From: Axinella damicornis
Taxonomy: Eukaryota > Porifera > Demospongiae > Axinellida > Axinellidae
Reading direction: 5' to 3'
Length of the DNA stretch: 64,000 bases
Assembly: GCA_963931865.1 (NCBI GenBank)
Contig: OZ007507.1
Span: forward strand, 13,306,932 to 13,370,931
The position numbers and the translations under genes were made by a program. The notes under the pieces were generated by a model that had not been told where the DNA came from, made no database searches, and saw only the letters and a program-made list of their open reading frames with translations. Shown one piece after another: positions 23,191 through 35,405 of this stretch (position 1 is the stretch's first letter; each line of letters begins with the position of its first letter).

Positions 23191-24206
23191 TGATAGGAAG
23201 CCTGAAAGTTGCAAGCAGTATAAGAAGGTGAAATGCTTAGGGGTCAACCTGCATGTAACGATGATGTTCTATTAAACGTGGAAGAATAATTATGCTTGTC
23301 CATTACTGATTTATAGTATGTACTTTTCTGCCGGCCCGAATATCCATGTCGTTATCTGGTCCATGACATCACAGACAAATTGGTGATGAGCGGTAGCCGA
23401 AACCATTACAAGTTAACTAACAAGCTATCAACAGGATGTGATTGTACGTACTTACAATGCATGGTAGGCAAAGTTTCAGGTCTTTTCTCTGTACTGTAGT
23501 TTGGCTGCATTTTTTATCACATACGTTAGTGAGGCAATCGTGAGACAGGGTATGTATTATGAGACACCCATGCAGTGTTTGCTATTATGTTTCATACCTA
23601 ATCATATGCATCATTTGGCTAGGTATAGCTACATCCTACCAGCATAGAAGATTCTGCTAGAACCATTTCCATGCAAATGATATTCTGGCAGTGCGTTTTT
23701 TTTATTAGGACAATCGGAAGTACCCATAATGTTTTTCTATACTGTCCAAATCATGCATGAATACCAAATGCTTTGCACCATTCATTCTATCAAACGGTAG
23801 AGGATACATTTGACAATGTTCAGGCCGCAAAATGACGATGTCTATAAATTGTAGTAAAGTATGAAACCCGTAATTGGTGCTGTCTCATAATACCCGCACC
23901 TACCCTATACACCTTGACCTCCCGGGATCGATGGGGTTTAATTGACCACACGGTGGATGCATGTAGCTCGGCGGATAACTTGTGTTGTGCCTTTTGATTG
24001 ATTGTGTAACAGTCATGTGAATGTCACGTGATTATGCCATGTGCCCTTGATGATTGATTGCAAAAAGATACTGATTTTGAGTGCTGTCCCGCTAGCTAAG
24101 ATCCCGAGAGGCTCGGAAACTGAAACTGCGATCGCGGTTCATTACAACTTGAACCTGGTGTGTTATATACCACAACACGCAGTTACCCGATGATCAGGAA
24201 GCAAAT

Positions 24207-24372
24207 GAGCCTCCCAGGCCTCCATGCCCAGCTTTTGTTGCAAGCTACATGTAGTCTCGCGAGCCAGCCTCTCTGGCCTGCGAGACTAACTGCAAGCAGG
24301 AGCGCATTGATGCGCTTCTGCTGCATGCAACATGATGCAAGCTGCATGGCCATGGAGGCCTGGGAACGAGGC
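24207..24372. mobile_element. Foldback element with nested palindrome, TAGCCTCG family
   Basis: GAGCCTCCCAGGCCTCCATG pairs with CATGGAGGCCTGGGAACGAGGC. The loop contains a second inverted repeat, GTCTCGCGAGCCAG... / ...CTGGCCTGCGAGAC, so a hairpin sits within a hairpin. Confidence 0.7.
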
Positions 24373-24429
24373 AAGTGCAGGCGCCGCGCGCCCGAATGTG
24401 TGCTGCATCCTGCAACTGTAGTGAAATTG

Positions 24430-24625
24430 TATACACGCAATCCACGTTGACCCACATCCGTTACGTAAACAATCCGGATTACAGCGTACGTATCCGGTTA
24501 AGTTTGGCGGGCACTGGATACGAGGCTAACCGGTTTAAACGCCTGGTGTATACGTGTAAAACGAGGCTCAAAAAGTGCTTCATACGGCCACCTTGATTGC
24601 ATGCTAAACAGGCCGCAAACACGTA
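24430..24625 (+). repeat. Promoter-proximal repeat block, copy 3
   Basis: It contains ACCCACATCCGTTACGTAAAC, ATCCGGATTACAGCGTACG, CCGGTTTAAACGCCTGGTG and CTCAAAAAGTGCT in the same order as at 11936. It ends about 125 bp before the B5 ATG. Confidence 0.5.
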
Positions 24626-24748
24626 CCCTGGAACATTATTAATAATAAAATAACAAATAATGCGCAGTAGTACAAGGTGGGTCTCACCACACAAGACTAT
24701 TAATCGGTAGCTCGGATGACTAGCTAGAACCTTGTGCGATAATACAGT

Positions 24749-27700
24749 ATGATCAAGAAGCAATTCACTGCGTCGGCTGAAAGCCGCGGGCATGAACGAG
24801 CTCCGAAATCGGTGAACGTTCTCCTTGGCTGTTTCTTTCTGATGAACTACAACCTTGGAAATGGGTTCCTAACGTATCCGTACTTGTTTCTGTACGCTGG
24901 CTACCTGGCCGCTATCCCTACACTGCTTCTGATTGCATTCCTCTGTACTATCGTGGCCATATGGGAGATTGAAGTCATGGCTAGGGCACAGGTGAGTGTA
25001 GGTCGCAGATGGGTGGGTAACATAGATTTTTACGTCCCAATGGTTGGGGGGATGAAATTTTGAAAATCCATACATTTACAACTCCACAGCTCATCTCCAT
25101 CGTTGGACCTAAATGGCCACTAAATTGTACCGCTACACTACACCCTCATGGCCAATCAAACTTGGGATTTCATCAATCAATATCCACTGTTGGACCTGAT
25201 TGGCCACTGTATCCTGGATTTCTGCCACTGAGTTTTCAGGGAGCCGGACTGCTGAATCACCCAGATCAGGCATCAGAAAAAATGTGAACCATAATAAGAA
25301 TGGCTTGCATTTTTTTCTTGATGCCGTGGGTGATCTGGATCATTCACTCTGCCGAACAAATCATCTATGTATGAACGAACAGTAAACCTGGAGGCGTAAT
25401 TTTATCATTTCAGTTGCTGTCGACGTCACCGGTAAATGACATTGTCAAAATTCGTAGAGTCAGTGTTACTCAATTCACCAGACTCTCTTTCCCTGTACGT
25501 GGTACTGGAAGCGATCTGCACTGTGGTTGTTTGGGTCTGGGCAAGTCTAGCAATTATGGTAATTGCATCTTGACTGTACTACTGGTCCTGGAATTAAGAC
25601 ACTCACTATTGCTTGCTTTAGCTTCTCAGCACAGCATGTCTTACTACTGTCTTATATATAGGAGCATAATGCTTAAAATCCAGAGCATATAATCCACCAG
25701 AAGTTAATCACGTGAAGACTACATGTGCAAAGCACTGATAAGTGTGCCACGAGTTCCAGCTGTGATTCCTGTGATGTGCATCCAATTTGTCGTCTTCATT
25801 CCTCAGTAGACTGAGAGCGCCGACATGCAGTGAGTGAGTTAGCCAAGCTTGCACGCTGTTGTAAATATAATGAGAGCATAATGGGTACTTGTACGGGCAT
25901 AATGGGTACTTCTACGGGCATAATGGAGTGGAGATTCAGAATTGTGGAATGGCATAATGAGCACCGGTCGATAATTGGCAGCTTATGTTACTGGTGCTTC
26001 AGTAGTGCTTTTAATCCAAAGGATAGCAAAATTGTGACGTGTGGAAATTGGAATCATCATGGCTTTCATTTCTATAGAAGTCCCCCCTTTGGAGATCATG
26101 CCATGATATAATTATGCAGAAAAGTAGCAAGAATATAGTTAGGCTGTCTTTCATTTGTGTCAGGGGAGGACGGGAAGTTGGACACATTTTCTGTGCACGT
26201 GACTATGTGCTGCGCCCAAGTGGAAATAATTACGTGTTTTACATTCCCAACCTCTCATTCCCATGTCAACATGGCTTGGGACCGAAGTAAACCCAAAGTG
26301 CCAACAAGAAGTGAAGCTGCAGTTGGGGAGTCGGAAAGGTAGGAGTGCCTTGGAAAACGCTTCATGCATATGCAGGTTGGCCAGGCTTCCAGTTGGAGTA
26401 CCAGGAGTGCCTTTGAAGACGCTTCAGGTTGGGCAGGCCCAGGAGTGCCTTGTAGTACTAGCACTGGCTTCTCCGCCATCCCGCACAGTCAATCCTTCAA
26501 GAGGCCGTATACAGCCTAGGTGACCCAGGGGTTGAACAGGGTTGATGGCATAATGTTGGAATCTACTCCACTAGAGCTTTCAAATGATAATGGTTTTGTT
26601 GAGGTACTCCTAAAGACCACCGAGAACACAGAGGTGGCGCCGCCGGTGTGGCTGGTCCGGCTTTGGCCGGACCACTTTTCCAGCCGACCTGATTATAATA
26701 TCACGTGCAGTGTAGAATCTACGCTTGATCTTATTAGCCTTATATGCAGACTCGGCAATGGCATCTGTTTCTCGTCCTAGTTGTGGGCCTACCATTGAAA
26801 CTCCGCAGCAGCCAAGGTCTTTTCCTTCCCAAAACGGCCATTTTGATGCTACGAGAGCGCTTCCTCATCGACATGCGAAAAAAATTTCCGCGCTTCGCGT
26901 GGACAGATGGGCGCTTCACGCCTCTAGCTCTGCCAACACGCAGAGCACTTCCAGGCACCGCCTTCCGCAGTGCGCCGTACCACTTCTATTATGCCGCTGC
27001 CGCCCCTGGAACATACTTCAGCACAGAAAGCCTCAATATAAATTTGCCTATATAGTCACATACAGTGTATGTCACAGTTGACCGTGCCCAACCTTCCTCT
27101 GTGTCTGTGTACTGTTGCATTGGAAAAAGAAATATAAGTGGAACTGCATGCAGTAGCCAACAGTGTGATCTGAGTGCTATAGCAGTGAGCTTGAGTTAGA
27201 TTTCTCGTCACAGACAGTGCCCAAAGAACATCTATTGCACCAAGTCGTGTAACCCAACCTTCAAGCAGTCAGCGACATTCACTATTGCCCCGAAAACATC
27301 TGGAACTAGCAAACAAAGGGCAGTGAACGTCTTGGTTCTTCATATATGACCATGCTAATAATTTATGTAGGATATTGAGTCCTGAATTCAGTCACTCAGT
27401 GCATCATTCAATCCACCTTGGCTAGTCTTATTGATTCAGGCACTCTACATAATTTTACTGACCAAAAATTGGGCAGTGGTAAAATGAAAATGGAAGAGAG
27501 CTGATGATCGAGATACTGTATAGCAGGAAATTGTTGTAAGTGCAGTTCATATAAAAGGCTGAAATGCCTTCAGATGAAATTTAATTTACGTGTGTGCCTG
27601 CGCATTGTCACGTCCCCTAGCATTACACGTACAGTTGTACGTTGCGTGTCGATGGTGTCGTTTTCTGTTTTCGGCTGAGGCAATGCACAATGGTGAGAGG

Positions 27701-30700
27701 GTACCACGTCTAAATGCTGACATCTGGGCCTCTGTTGTTGGCTTCGGAATAGCCACCTGGTTGGCTGCATACTCGCCGATCATTGCTGCTCGGTGAACTT
27801 GGCTTACTTTCATCTGTCGCACTTTCCACAGGCTCGTTATTGTTGCAGGCTAACAGGTGTAGACGGGTTAGAAGGCTAGAAATACCATTGCAAATGCCAT
27901 TGCTTGCTTGCTGCTTCCACGTGTTTGACTGCCTGTTCAAAATTTGATGTTTACATTTTGACCGTTGAAATTTTCACAGCTTTTATTTTCGTGTCTCGAG
28001 GCTTCATATGAAATGTACGCAAATTTGCACAGAACGAAAATTTCCCGCTATACGGTAGGTAATGTGCAACCATAGAATTTGCTGCTGACAGCTTGTGCAA
28101 TAATGTAGTAGTAAGTTTAGCTAGCTGCAATGCAAAAGGAATGCTACATTGGTTTCATTGCATGATTCTTGGATTGCTAATTCATAGCCAGATTGGTAGT
28201 GCATGCGTGGGCATCTGATAGGCACTGTGAACAAAACCCATGTCCACTAAGCGGTGCCTTTGAAAGGTTCATGAGAGTTCCATGGTAACAGTGGTGTGCT
28301 TTTCAAAACAATTGGTAATTTATGCAAGTCAGCTGTGTATATGTTTGGACTTTTGACCCTCATTATAACTGGACAGGAATTAGCAGTTAGTGTTGGTACA
28401 TGTAGAGTTTCAATAGTTTACAGAGCTGCTCAGAAAGGCAAAGTAGCCATTGCCTGGGCATGGAAGTCAAAGGACAGTTTAGTGTCGAGAGTTGGCTAAG
28501 TTGCATATTACTTTTGGGAGTGCTAGCGAGGCAGCCATGATTGCCATCATTGCATCCAGTTCACCAGATATGGAGTCTGCCAACAGCAACGACCCAGATT
28601 TCCACGATGAGTTCAAGGAGACAGCCAGGCATTGCTAGGCTGTTTGCATTTCACAGTCCTACGGAAGTTGGAGAATCGAGCAAATTGAGTGGCTGAATAG
28701 AGTCTGTATTACTAGTCTGTACTACAAAGAGCATAGAGTACTGCTACGGACTCGCCAATGCTCTGCTTGGCAAAACACTACGCTAGATACAGCTACAGGA
28801 GCCATACAGACACTGCCTTCACTGAAGCTACTTATATGCATCACTTGACTTCTGAATCACACGCAACTATTAATTAATGAACTCAGAACCTCACACAACA
28901 ATCACTATCTAAACACTACAGTACTCACAGTGTAGGATGGATAAAATTGGTCACAGCTTGTTTTTTTTTGTTTTTTTTGTTTGTTTGTTGTTGTTTTTTT
29001 TACTGAATAAATTTGTTAATGCTGGGTATTGGCAATAGCTACTACGCTAATTCAGGCCAATAACCACGTACAAACACAAGAGCAAAAGTACAAGCACAAA
29101 GACATGACTAGTGTACGAGATAGTTAACTACAGCACGCTTAAAACTTTTTACGGTGTGACATGTGCAAGTATCTCTAGGCAGACTGTTCCACAAATTAAT
29201 GGCAGACGGAAAAAATGAGTTATGGTAAAAGTTTGAGTGTGCAAAGGGTAAGGAAAGTGATGAAGAGTGCACAGAACGAATACGGTTGACAAACAGTGAA
29301 GGTCTGGAAACGGTAGGAAAGTTATGAAAATTTACATGCCCGTTCAAAATGCTGTAGAGTTGACAAAGCTTTAGGAGTTTGCGCCTTACGGCCAGTGAGG
29401 GAATGCCGGCTTGCACAGTGAGATCCTCATACGTAGAGTGCCATTGTTTTAGGCATACTTTAAGACCAAACTTCTGAACACATTCCAGCTTCTCAATGTC
29501 CTTCTTCAGATGTGGATCCCATATGCTACACGCATATTCCAAGTGAGGGCGGATCAGGGATTGGTATAAGCGTAAAAGAGTCTGAGGTTCAGAAAGGTGG
29601 TAGAATTTCCGATAGAGAACTCCAATGAGCTTCCTGGCCTTTGAGCAGATGGCAGAAATGTGGTTCGACCAGGAAATGTTGGAGGACTGAATGACACCTA
29701 GGTATTTGGTTTCGGTAACATTGTTTATTACATTTTCATTGATCATTAGTGGAACATTTGGTAGAGTTGGAAGTCTCTTTCTAGAAAAAAGTAGGTGGCA
29801 ACATTTCAGGAGATTCAGGAATAGGTAGTTGTCTGTTACCCACTTGAAGATGGCATTGATATCATCCTGAACAAGGAGATCTATTAGTCGACCTGAGACT
29901 GGATAATCTGGTACAGGGCAATGTCATCAGCATAAATAACCATTTATACCACACATGTCACATCGTCAATGAATATCAGAAATAATAAGGGCCCCAGAAC
30001 AGAGCCCTGAGCCTGAGGGACCCCAGAAACAACTGGTAGAACTGTAGATTGTGCTCCATTGACGACGACAAATTGCTCTCTGTCTGATAAATGTTGTGCA
30101 TGGGTTATAGAAAAGCCAAGGAACTGTGCATGTTTTTCAACCGTACTATTTACAAAAATATGGCCTTTTGTATACCTACTGTGCTTCGGAGACTATACAC
30201 TGGCATCTTGCAAATCATTGCTGTTGTGGAAAGTGGTGGATGCTATCGACGATGAATGACTGCAAGTTCTCATATATAAATGAATGTAAAAGAGTGCCGT
30301 TGCCCCTGTTTGATGAGCAAGCAAGGTGCACCTAGCTCCCATGGGCACTCTTTCATGAGACTACGGTGCATGTACCAAGGCTAAAACCAAATGTCATTTT
30401 CTCTGTGCCAGGTCTGTGCCTACATCTGGAAGAGGGTGGATCCTTAGAACTTGATCACTTATGTATAGTTAACATTTCCGATTGAGTGCATTGGAAAATG
30501 GCATCCCATGCTCTTAGACTGATTCTGCATGCTTGATTAGATAATTTTGAGTGCATGCTAGGAAGTTTGAAAGCACAAAGCTGTACGACTGAGCCCTCCT
30601 TGATTGAAAATGTTGACTCTATTCCTTACAGGCACTAGAGTCCTTCTCCAAATTTTGGCAGGGTTTTGGAACTGTTGGTGACATTGAGAATGAAGACAGC

Positions 30701-33700
30701 ATGGACAAGAAGGAGTCATTTGTACACAATCAATCAGCTAGTGCTGAATGTAATGATTATGATTACCAGCACCCCGATTTCAAAGTTCTCCTAGCACGAA
30801 AGTTTGAGCTGAGTGAATTGTGCGAAATATTCTTCAACAAGTGGGGAAAATACCTCTACCTGATAACGGTAACTATAGTGTCCTTGTTGTTTGCTTGGAG
30901 CTTGGCAACTGTTGTAGGCTCTGCTTTGGCCACCAACATACCTCTCAACTTCGGTCCCTTTCAGCAGTGCCCACATGATGCCTTCAACAACAGAGTAATC
31001 CCACATGGCCCGGGTCTGGAGGGCTGCCAGCTTGCCTACTACTTCTGTTTGATGCTGTTTGCTTCGGTTGTTATCCCACTGACTTTGATGGACTTGAAAG
31101 AACAGGCCATTCTTCAGATGGTTTTTGGACTCCTGAGAGTGCTGCTGATTTCAATGCTTCTCATTTACTGCATAGTTAACCTGATACACGGGGGCAACAT
31201 TTATGAACTTAAGGAGAATATACTAGCTGACAATGCCTCAACCCCCACTAACACCAGCGAAAGATGCTACCTAGAGCTATACGACATAGTTGTTAACTTT
31301 GACTGGAGGTGGTGGCTGACAATTATTCCTGCAATGATGTATTCCTTTATGGTGCAGCACACCGTTCCTACTCTTACTCACCCGATCAAAGAGAAGAAAT
31401 ATCTGGGGTGGTTTGTGATGTGTTCGTTCACCTTTGTCATGCTCTGCTATCTGACTCTGGGTGTTGTTTTGCCTTTGTGGTTTGGAGGTGAAACACAAGG
31501 GACGCTCTCTCTAAGCTGGGTAAGCTGCAATTATGTAGCTGAATTTCAGCATTACATGATATATGTGAAGTGCACTGTTTGAAGCAAGCCTTTTTGGAAA
31601 GATCCATGAATTGAAGTAGTAGCTCATACAGTGCTCCCAGCCAAGACAAAGAGAGTACATTTTTGATTCTTTATGAATATTCAAAGGTACCGTGAGAACC
31701 AACCCCTTCACATAACTAGAGGTGTTCATAGAACACATACCCCGCGCTGAACGTCAGGATGCATGCGGTGCAGCTACAATCGACGTGATATCTCTGCCGA
31801 TGCGCATCGAACAGGGCGGCTATTGCGTTAGCCTCGTTCCCAGGCCCCTGGGAACGAGGCTACTATCGCATATACTGTGTTCGTGTATGGCCATATCCAA
31901 GGTGTGGGAGTGACCGCTTACCGTATATACAACATAATTATATTGTGAAGCTGGAGAGGTGGGGCCAAACGTTACGAATAATAGGAAATAGCTGGAAAAA
32001 ACAGCCAAAACAATAGCCACAATGTCTGTGAAGTACATAGATCGTGAGAAAACACTGTTTCCTGGCGGTCATCTCGAAGCATGAAGTTTCCAAATGCACT
32101 GCGTGTCTTGTTCTTGATGGGACTCTGAGGTCACGAAGAGGTGGAGCCAATGTTATGAATAGTTATGAAAAGTAGGAATTAGCCGAAATACAGCGAAACG
32201 GAGCGCCTTGACTTCAGTCAGGTACATATAGAGCAGTTTTTTGCTATTTGCTATTGTTTGACTCCATTTCGATGGTTTATGAGGGTCTATGTGGCGAGAT
32301 TTCAATTTTTTTCGCCTGACAGACAGACAGACAGACGACTGACTGACTGACTGACTGACTGACTGACTGACGGACAAAACCGATTGCTTAACCCCGCTTC
32401 GCGCATGCGCGTGCGGGGTAATTATATACATGGCCAGCCACAGAAGTACAGGACAGATTGCCACAAATTGAATAATGGGAAGTATCTCAGGAGGATTTTA
32501 AACTGGGCCAGAGATAGCATGCATGACCTCTCCAGCTCGGTTTGTGGAAATGCCTACCCTATATGCTCTTCCAGAACTAGCTATGCTGTCTTTGACAGTG
32601 GAGTTAAGGTGGCACATACCACTTTACGTTAGGTTACCGCCGGGGGCCCCCAACGGTAAAGGTAACCTAATGTAAAGGGGTATGTGCCACCTTAAAACTC
32701 CGAGAGGTGCTTAGAACCTGGGTCATTATACTGGTAGATCTTATCTCCAAGGTTTAGATGAATGGCGACTCTAATATATGTCGCAGAATAATTTATATGA
32801 AGCCATAGCTCTGTCTTGATGTCATGTGACTTGTGATTGGTCACAAAAAAAAGATTTTCTATCAACTTATTTTGAGCATAAATCATGAAGTTATACACGT
32901 TTGTCAGAGAAACGAAAATGTACTCTCTCGCTGGGAGCACTATACTATAGCCACAGAACGTCAGTGTTTTCACTAGTAAATTTTACATCTGAATTTGCGT
33001 GCTCTGTTCAACAGCCTATAGCTAGTGCATGTTTATTCGTGGAAGTCATTATTGTGACCTTGCATGAGCTGCTGCTGTTGTGAAAGTGATTCCATTTTTG
33101 CAGGTGAAACTTGCAGAGCCGGGAAACCCAACATACCTGAGAGTTTTCTCCTACTGTGTCGTGTTTATTCCATCCTTGCTGGTCTGTTCTGGTTACCCGC
33201 TGGGTATCCACGCCATGGTGAACAACATTTACACGGTTTTGACGGGGCATGACACTAGTATCAGGCAATCAAACAGGTGCTATCGGCTACTTCTGTTGGT
33301 GCTACGGTTCTCTGGTGCAGTCATTCCGATCTTATGTGCCTTTGGGGTCTCTAACTTGGTCGTTGTGTTTCAGTTTGGCGGTATATTTAGTTTTGCGATA
33401 ATAATTTTCTTCCCAGTGGTGCTGCAGCTGCAGTCCATTCGAGTATGCAAGAAGACATTCCGTTGTATTCATGTAAGGATGCGTATGGCGCATGCTTCTG
33501 GAGAGGACAGTCGCAATGGTGATGATACAGGAGCGACTAACAACACACAGGTTGTGATTCATTCTCTGCAACTTACACAGCCGCAGAATGAGTCTTCCCT
33601 CTACATGACTCCTTACTCCAGCAAAGTTTTCAGCCACCCCATTGCAGTGTCAATCATTGGAGCGGTAGGAGGACTCCTCTTCCTGTTGTCAATTGCCAGC

Positions 33701-33781
33701 TTGTTTATACAACCAGAATTATGTGGAAACCAATCGTCTGTGGAACTGTTTGTTTTATCCAACCAATCCCTAAACACATAG
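24749..33781 (+). CDS. TMEM104: TMEM104-like membrane protein, copy B5 (complete)
   Basis: Exons are 24749-24991 (81 codons, GGCACAG|GTGAGT), 30632-31519 (296 codons, after TTCCTTACAG, ending CTGG|GTAAGC) and 33104-33781 (225 residues plus stop, after TTTTTGCAG). All are phase 0, total 602 aa. The protein is nearly identical to B3, with about eleven helices and the motifs GNGFLTYPYLF, FELSELCEIFFNKWGKYL, THPIKEKK and GVSNLVVVFQFGG. The differences are mostly substitutions, plus one extra residue in exon 1 and one fewer in exon 2. This indicates recent duplication and retained constraint. Intron 1 (5.6 kb) contains a LINE copy (28959-30090) and repeats. Intron 2 contains a minimal 34-bp palindrome and a 92-bp foldback. 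Function: TMEM104 family, likely transporter-like; substrate unknown. Confidence 0.85.
25300..28370. other. B5 intron 1, left part
   Basis: No coding exon is recognised. Direct repeats of GGCATAATGGGTACTT lie at 25878-25925. A GC-hairpin repeat at 26630-27000 (GGTCCGGCTTTGGCCGGACC; GCGCTTCGCGTGG) is related to sequence at 1860-1980. A CAGGAGTGCCTT repeat occurs at 26340-26450. The stretch at 28195-28345 resembles sequence in the B3 intron near 13415-13590. Confidence 0.4.
28959..30090 (-). mobile_element. 5'-truncated non-LTR retrotransposon (CR1/Jockey-like)
   Basis: The minus strand encodes reverse transcriptase C-terminal sequence. At 29920-29934 is the catalytic YADD motif, preceded by GVPQ and GSVLGPLLF-like sequence (with stops and frame breaks). 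An open frame at 29108-29746 follows, with ETKYLGV, SLIRPHLEYACSIWDP and LWNSLP, typical of the region after the RT in such LINEs. The A/C-rich tail (T/G-rich on the plus strand, 28959-29003) marks the 3' end. The segmental duplicate at about 16943-16965 lacks the insert, providing an empty site. 5' truncation and internal stops show an inactive copy. Confidence 0.85.
31829..31862. mobile_element. Minimal 34-bp palindrome of the TAGCCTCG family
   Basis: TAGCCTCGTTCCCAGG, then CC, then the exact inverse CCTGGGAACGAGGCTA. Only the two terminal repeats remain, with the whole interior gone. It lies in intron 2 of B5. Confidence 0.85.
32290..32420. repeat. (GACT/GACA)n microsatellite beside a GC hairpin
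   Basis: A GACAGACA run and then GACTGACT repeats (32319-32368) are followed by CCCCGC...GCGGGG at 32393-32419. It is in intron 2 of B5 and absent from B3. Confidence 0.7.
32604..32695. repeat. 92-bp foldback
   Basis: TTAAGGTGGCACATACC at one end and GGTATGTGCCACCTTAA at the other. The arms extend to about 40 bp with a GGGGGCCCCC core. Possibly a small MITE. It is in intron 2 of B5 and absent from B3. Confidence 0.8.
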
Positions 33782-34223
33782 ATTTGTATGTGTGTGCATT
33801 GCCAACTCTTTACTGACCATAAGAAATTATTAAGTGCTTGAATTCTTATGAGCTTCTGGGAGACCATGATGTCATTGGTTATAATTAGTAAAGAGTTATG
33901 TTGTACTGAATCCATTATTGTATGACCACACCATATTATACAAGAGTGGTTATGCTTTAATTTGATCCCAATTGCTTCTTCAAGTCTCAGACAACACAAT
34001 CTAATAGCATGTGCATGCATGACTATTACAGGCAAGAACGCTATTGCACATGCCACATGTATGTACTTGGTATACAATACATGCTGCATGAAATTGCTAC
34101 AACATAATAATTAGTATGGTCCACTTCGTTATATCACTGAAAGAGTAGGATGATAGCACGTGCTAGTATTATACATTCACAGGAGTCAAAAGCACAATCG
34201 TGCATATTGGTAATATACAGGTT

Positions 34224-35289
34224 CTATTGCTGACCTTGTTTTGTTTCACCCTGTAAGACTTGATATGATTGATTTTGGAATTTAAATGAGTGCAGTCGCC
34301 CTATCCTGCACAGGATGCCGAGTAGTATTGCTATGGTGCCTGCAATGAACAGCACTGCTGACATACAGAACAGTATCAGTCCTGCAGCTTCTGCAAAATG
34401 ACAATGTAAGATGGCAGACACATAAGATGTATTCGTTTTTGCTACTGTTCATAATATTATTACCTTCCCATGATTTATTTCTGTATGTCAGTGGACCTTG
34501 GGAAACAATAATAATAACAGTATTACCCATGAAAAAGATGACTGTTAACCAACAGCAGCTCACATACAGTGTGTGCCTAATCCCTTCTCAAAGATGGGTG
34601 GTACAGGAAGAGAACCGAGTGTTCCATCATCCTCCCAGTCGTAGACGCTGACATCTGCTGCTGCTGTTTGGTGCTCAAGGTCTAGACAAGAACTCACGTC
34701 CTCCTTGCCATGCTGTCTTGGAATGTTATACCTCTTCGTTTCGATTTGGGCACTTGTGTAGCCATTGATCACCTGGATTTCAACGTGACATCCCTTTGCC
34801 GTTGATCCCTCTACGAAATGACAGTGGACCACTAAATACTCCTCTCCCTTCACTACCTTCACAGACTGAACATCAGTAGTGTCTGTGGTGAGAGAAATAA
34901 TTAATACCCTCTCACAGCCTGTACATAGACACCCTATGGCTCTTTGAATTCCCAGGCTTTTGTGTCTTGAGCCTCGGTAATTTAATATAGTATGCTTCCG
35001 TGTATGTAGTACATGTAGATCACGATAAAATGGTGTATATAGAAGAATGAGACTGAAGGTGTAAACTTACAGAAGTACATTGTCTTTGATTTCAGACTTG
35101 TGTCATGATTGAATGCCACAACCATTGTGATATAGTTCTCGTCTCTTTTCAAGCCGTAAACTGGTACCCTCAGTAAGCCATGGCAGCCTCCGCTATTGTT
35201 GGCATAAGGTCCAGCAACTCTTGGCCATTTTATACCCTCCTGCCAGACAAGGACAGTATAGTTGTATACAATGTCTTCAGAGCAAATAT
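34224..35289 (-). CDS. FN3-like single-TM protein fragment, copy beside B5
   Basis: Three exon-like blocks lie on the minus strand. 35071-35289 starts after TTTCTAGCCCCCAG and ends TACTTCT|GTAAGT. It has a fibronectin-III-like pattern (YNYTVLVWQEG, YGLKRDENYITMVVAFN). 34568-34882 follows CTCACCACAG in matching phase (KVVKGEEYLVVHCHFVEG, cysteines). About 34224-34390 follows ATTTTGCAG and holds a TM helix (GLILFCMSAVLFIAG). The first join is consistent. The second is not: the best donor (ACT|GTATGTGAG) would give a stop, and the sister copy differs here by 8 nt. No upstream exon or signal peptide is seen, so this is at best the 3' end of a receptor-like gene and perhaps decayed. Confidence 0.45.
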
Positions 35290-35405
35290 CTGGGGGCTAG
35301 AAAGCAATATCTCATAATGTATTGAACGTGCAATATCCGGCTTGAGTGGGAGTTTATAATTATTGTGAATGCATCACTGAAACTGTACTAGCTACCTGGT
35401 ATTTA

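Larger units (their letters stand above)
23191..24748. other. Intergenic region upstream of B5
   Basis: No gene is seen. It contains a hairpin-family element at 24207-24372 and the third promoter-proximal block at 24430-24625. The 125 bp before the B5 ATG are nearly identical to those before the B3 ATG (GACTATTAATCGGTAGCTCGG, ACCTTGTGCGATAATACAGT). Confidence 0.5.
28378..35405. repeat. Segmental duplication, right copy
   Basis: With interruptions, this block matches 16838-22035. Examples are AACTCAGAACCTCACACAAC at 16870 and 28880, and the shared intron, exon 2, intron 2, exon 3 and downstream FN3-like sequence. The right copy is longer because of about 0.45 kb near 28406-28860, a LINE at 28959-30090, and a foldback in intron 2. 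Confidence 0.8.

Noticed and set aside
32319..32368. Regular short repeats considered as a CRISPR-like array
   Set aside because: It is a simple GACT/GACA microsatellite without spacers, in a eukaryotic intron.
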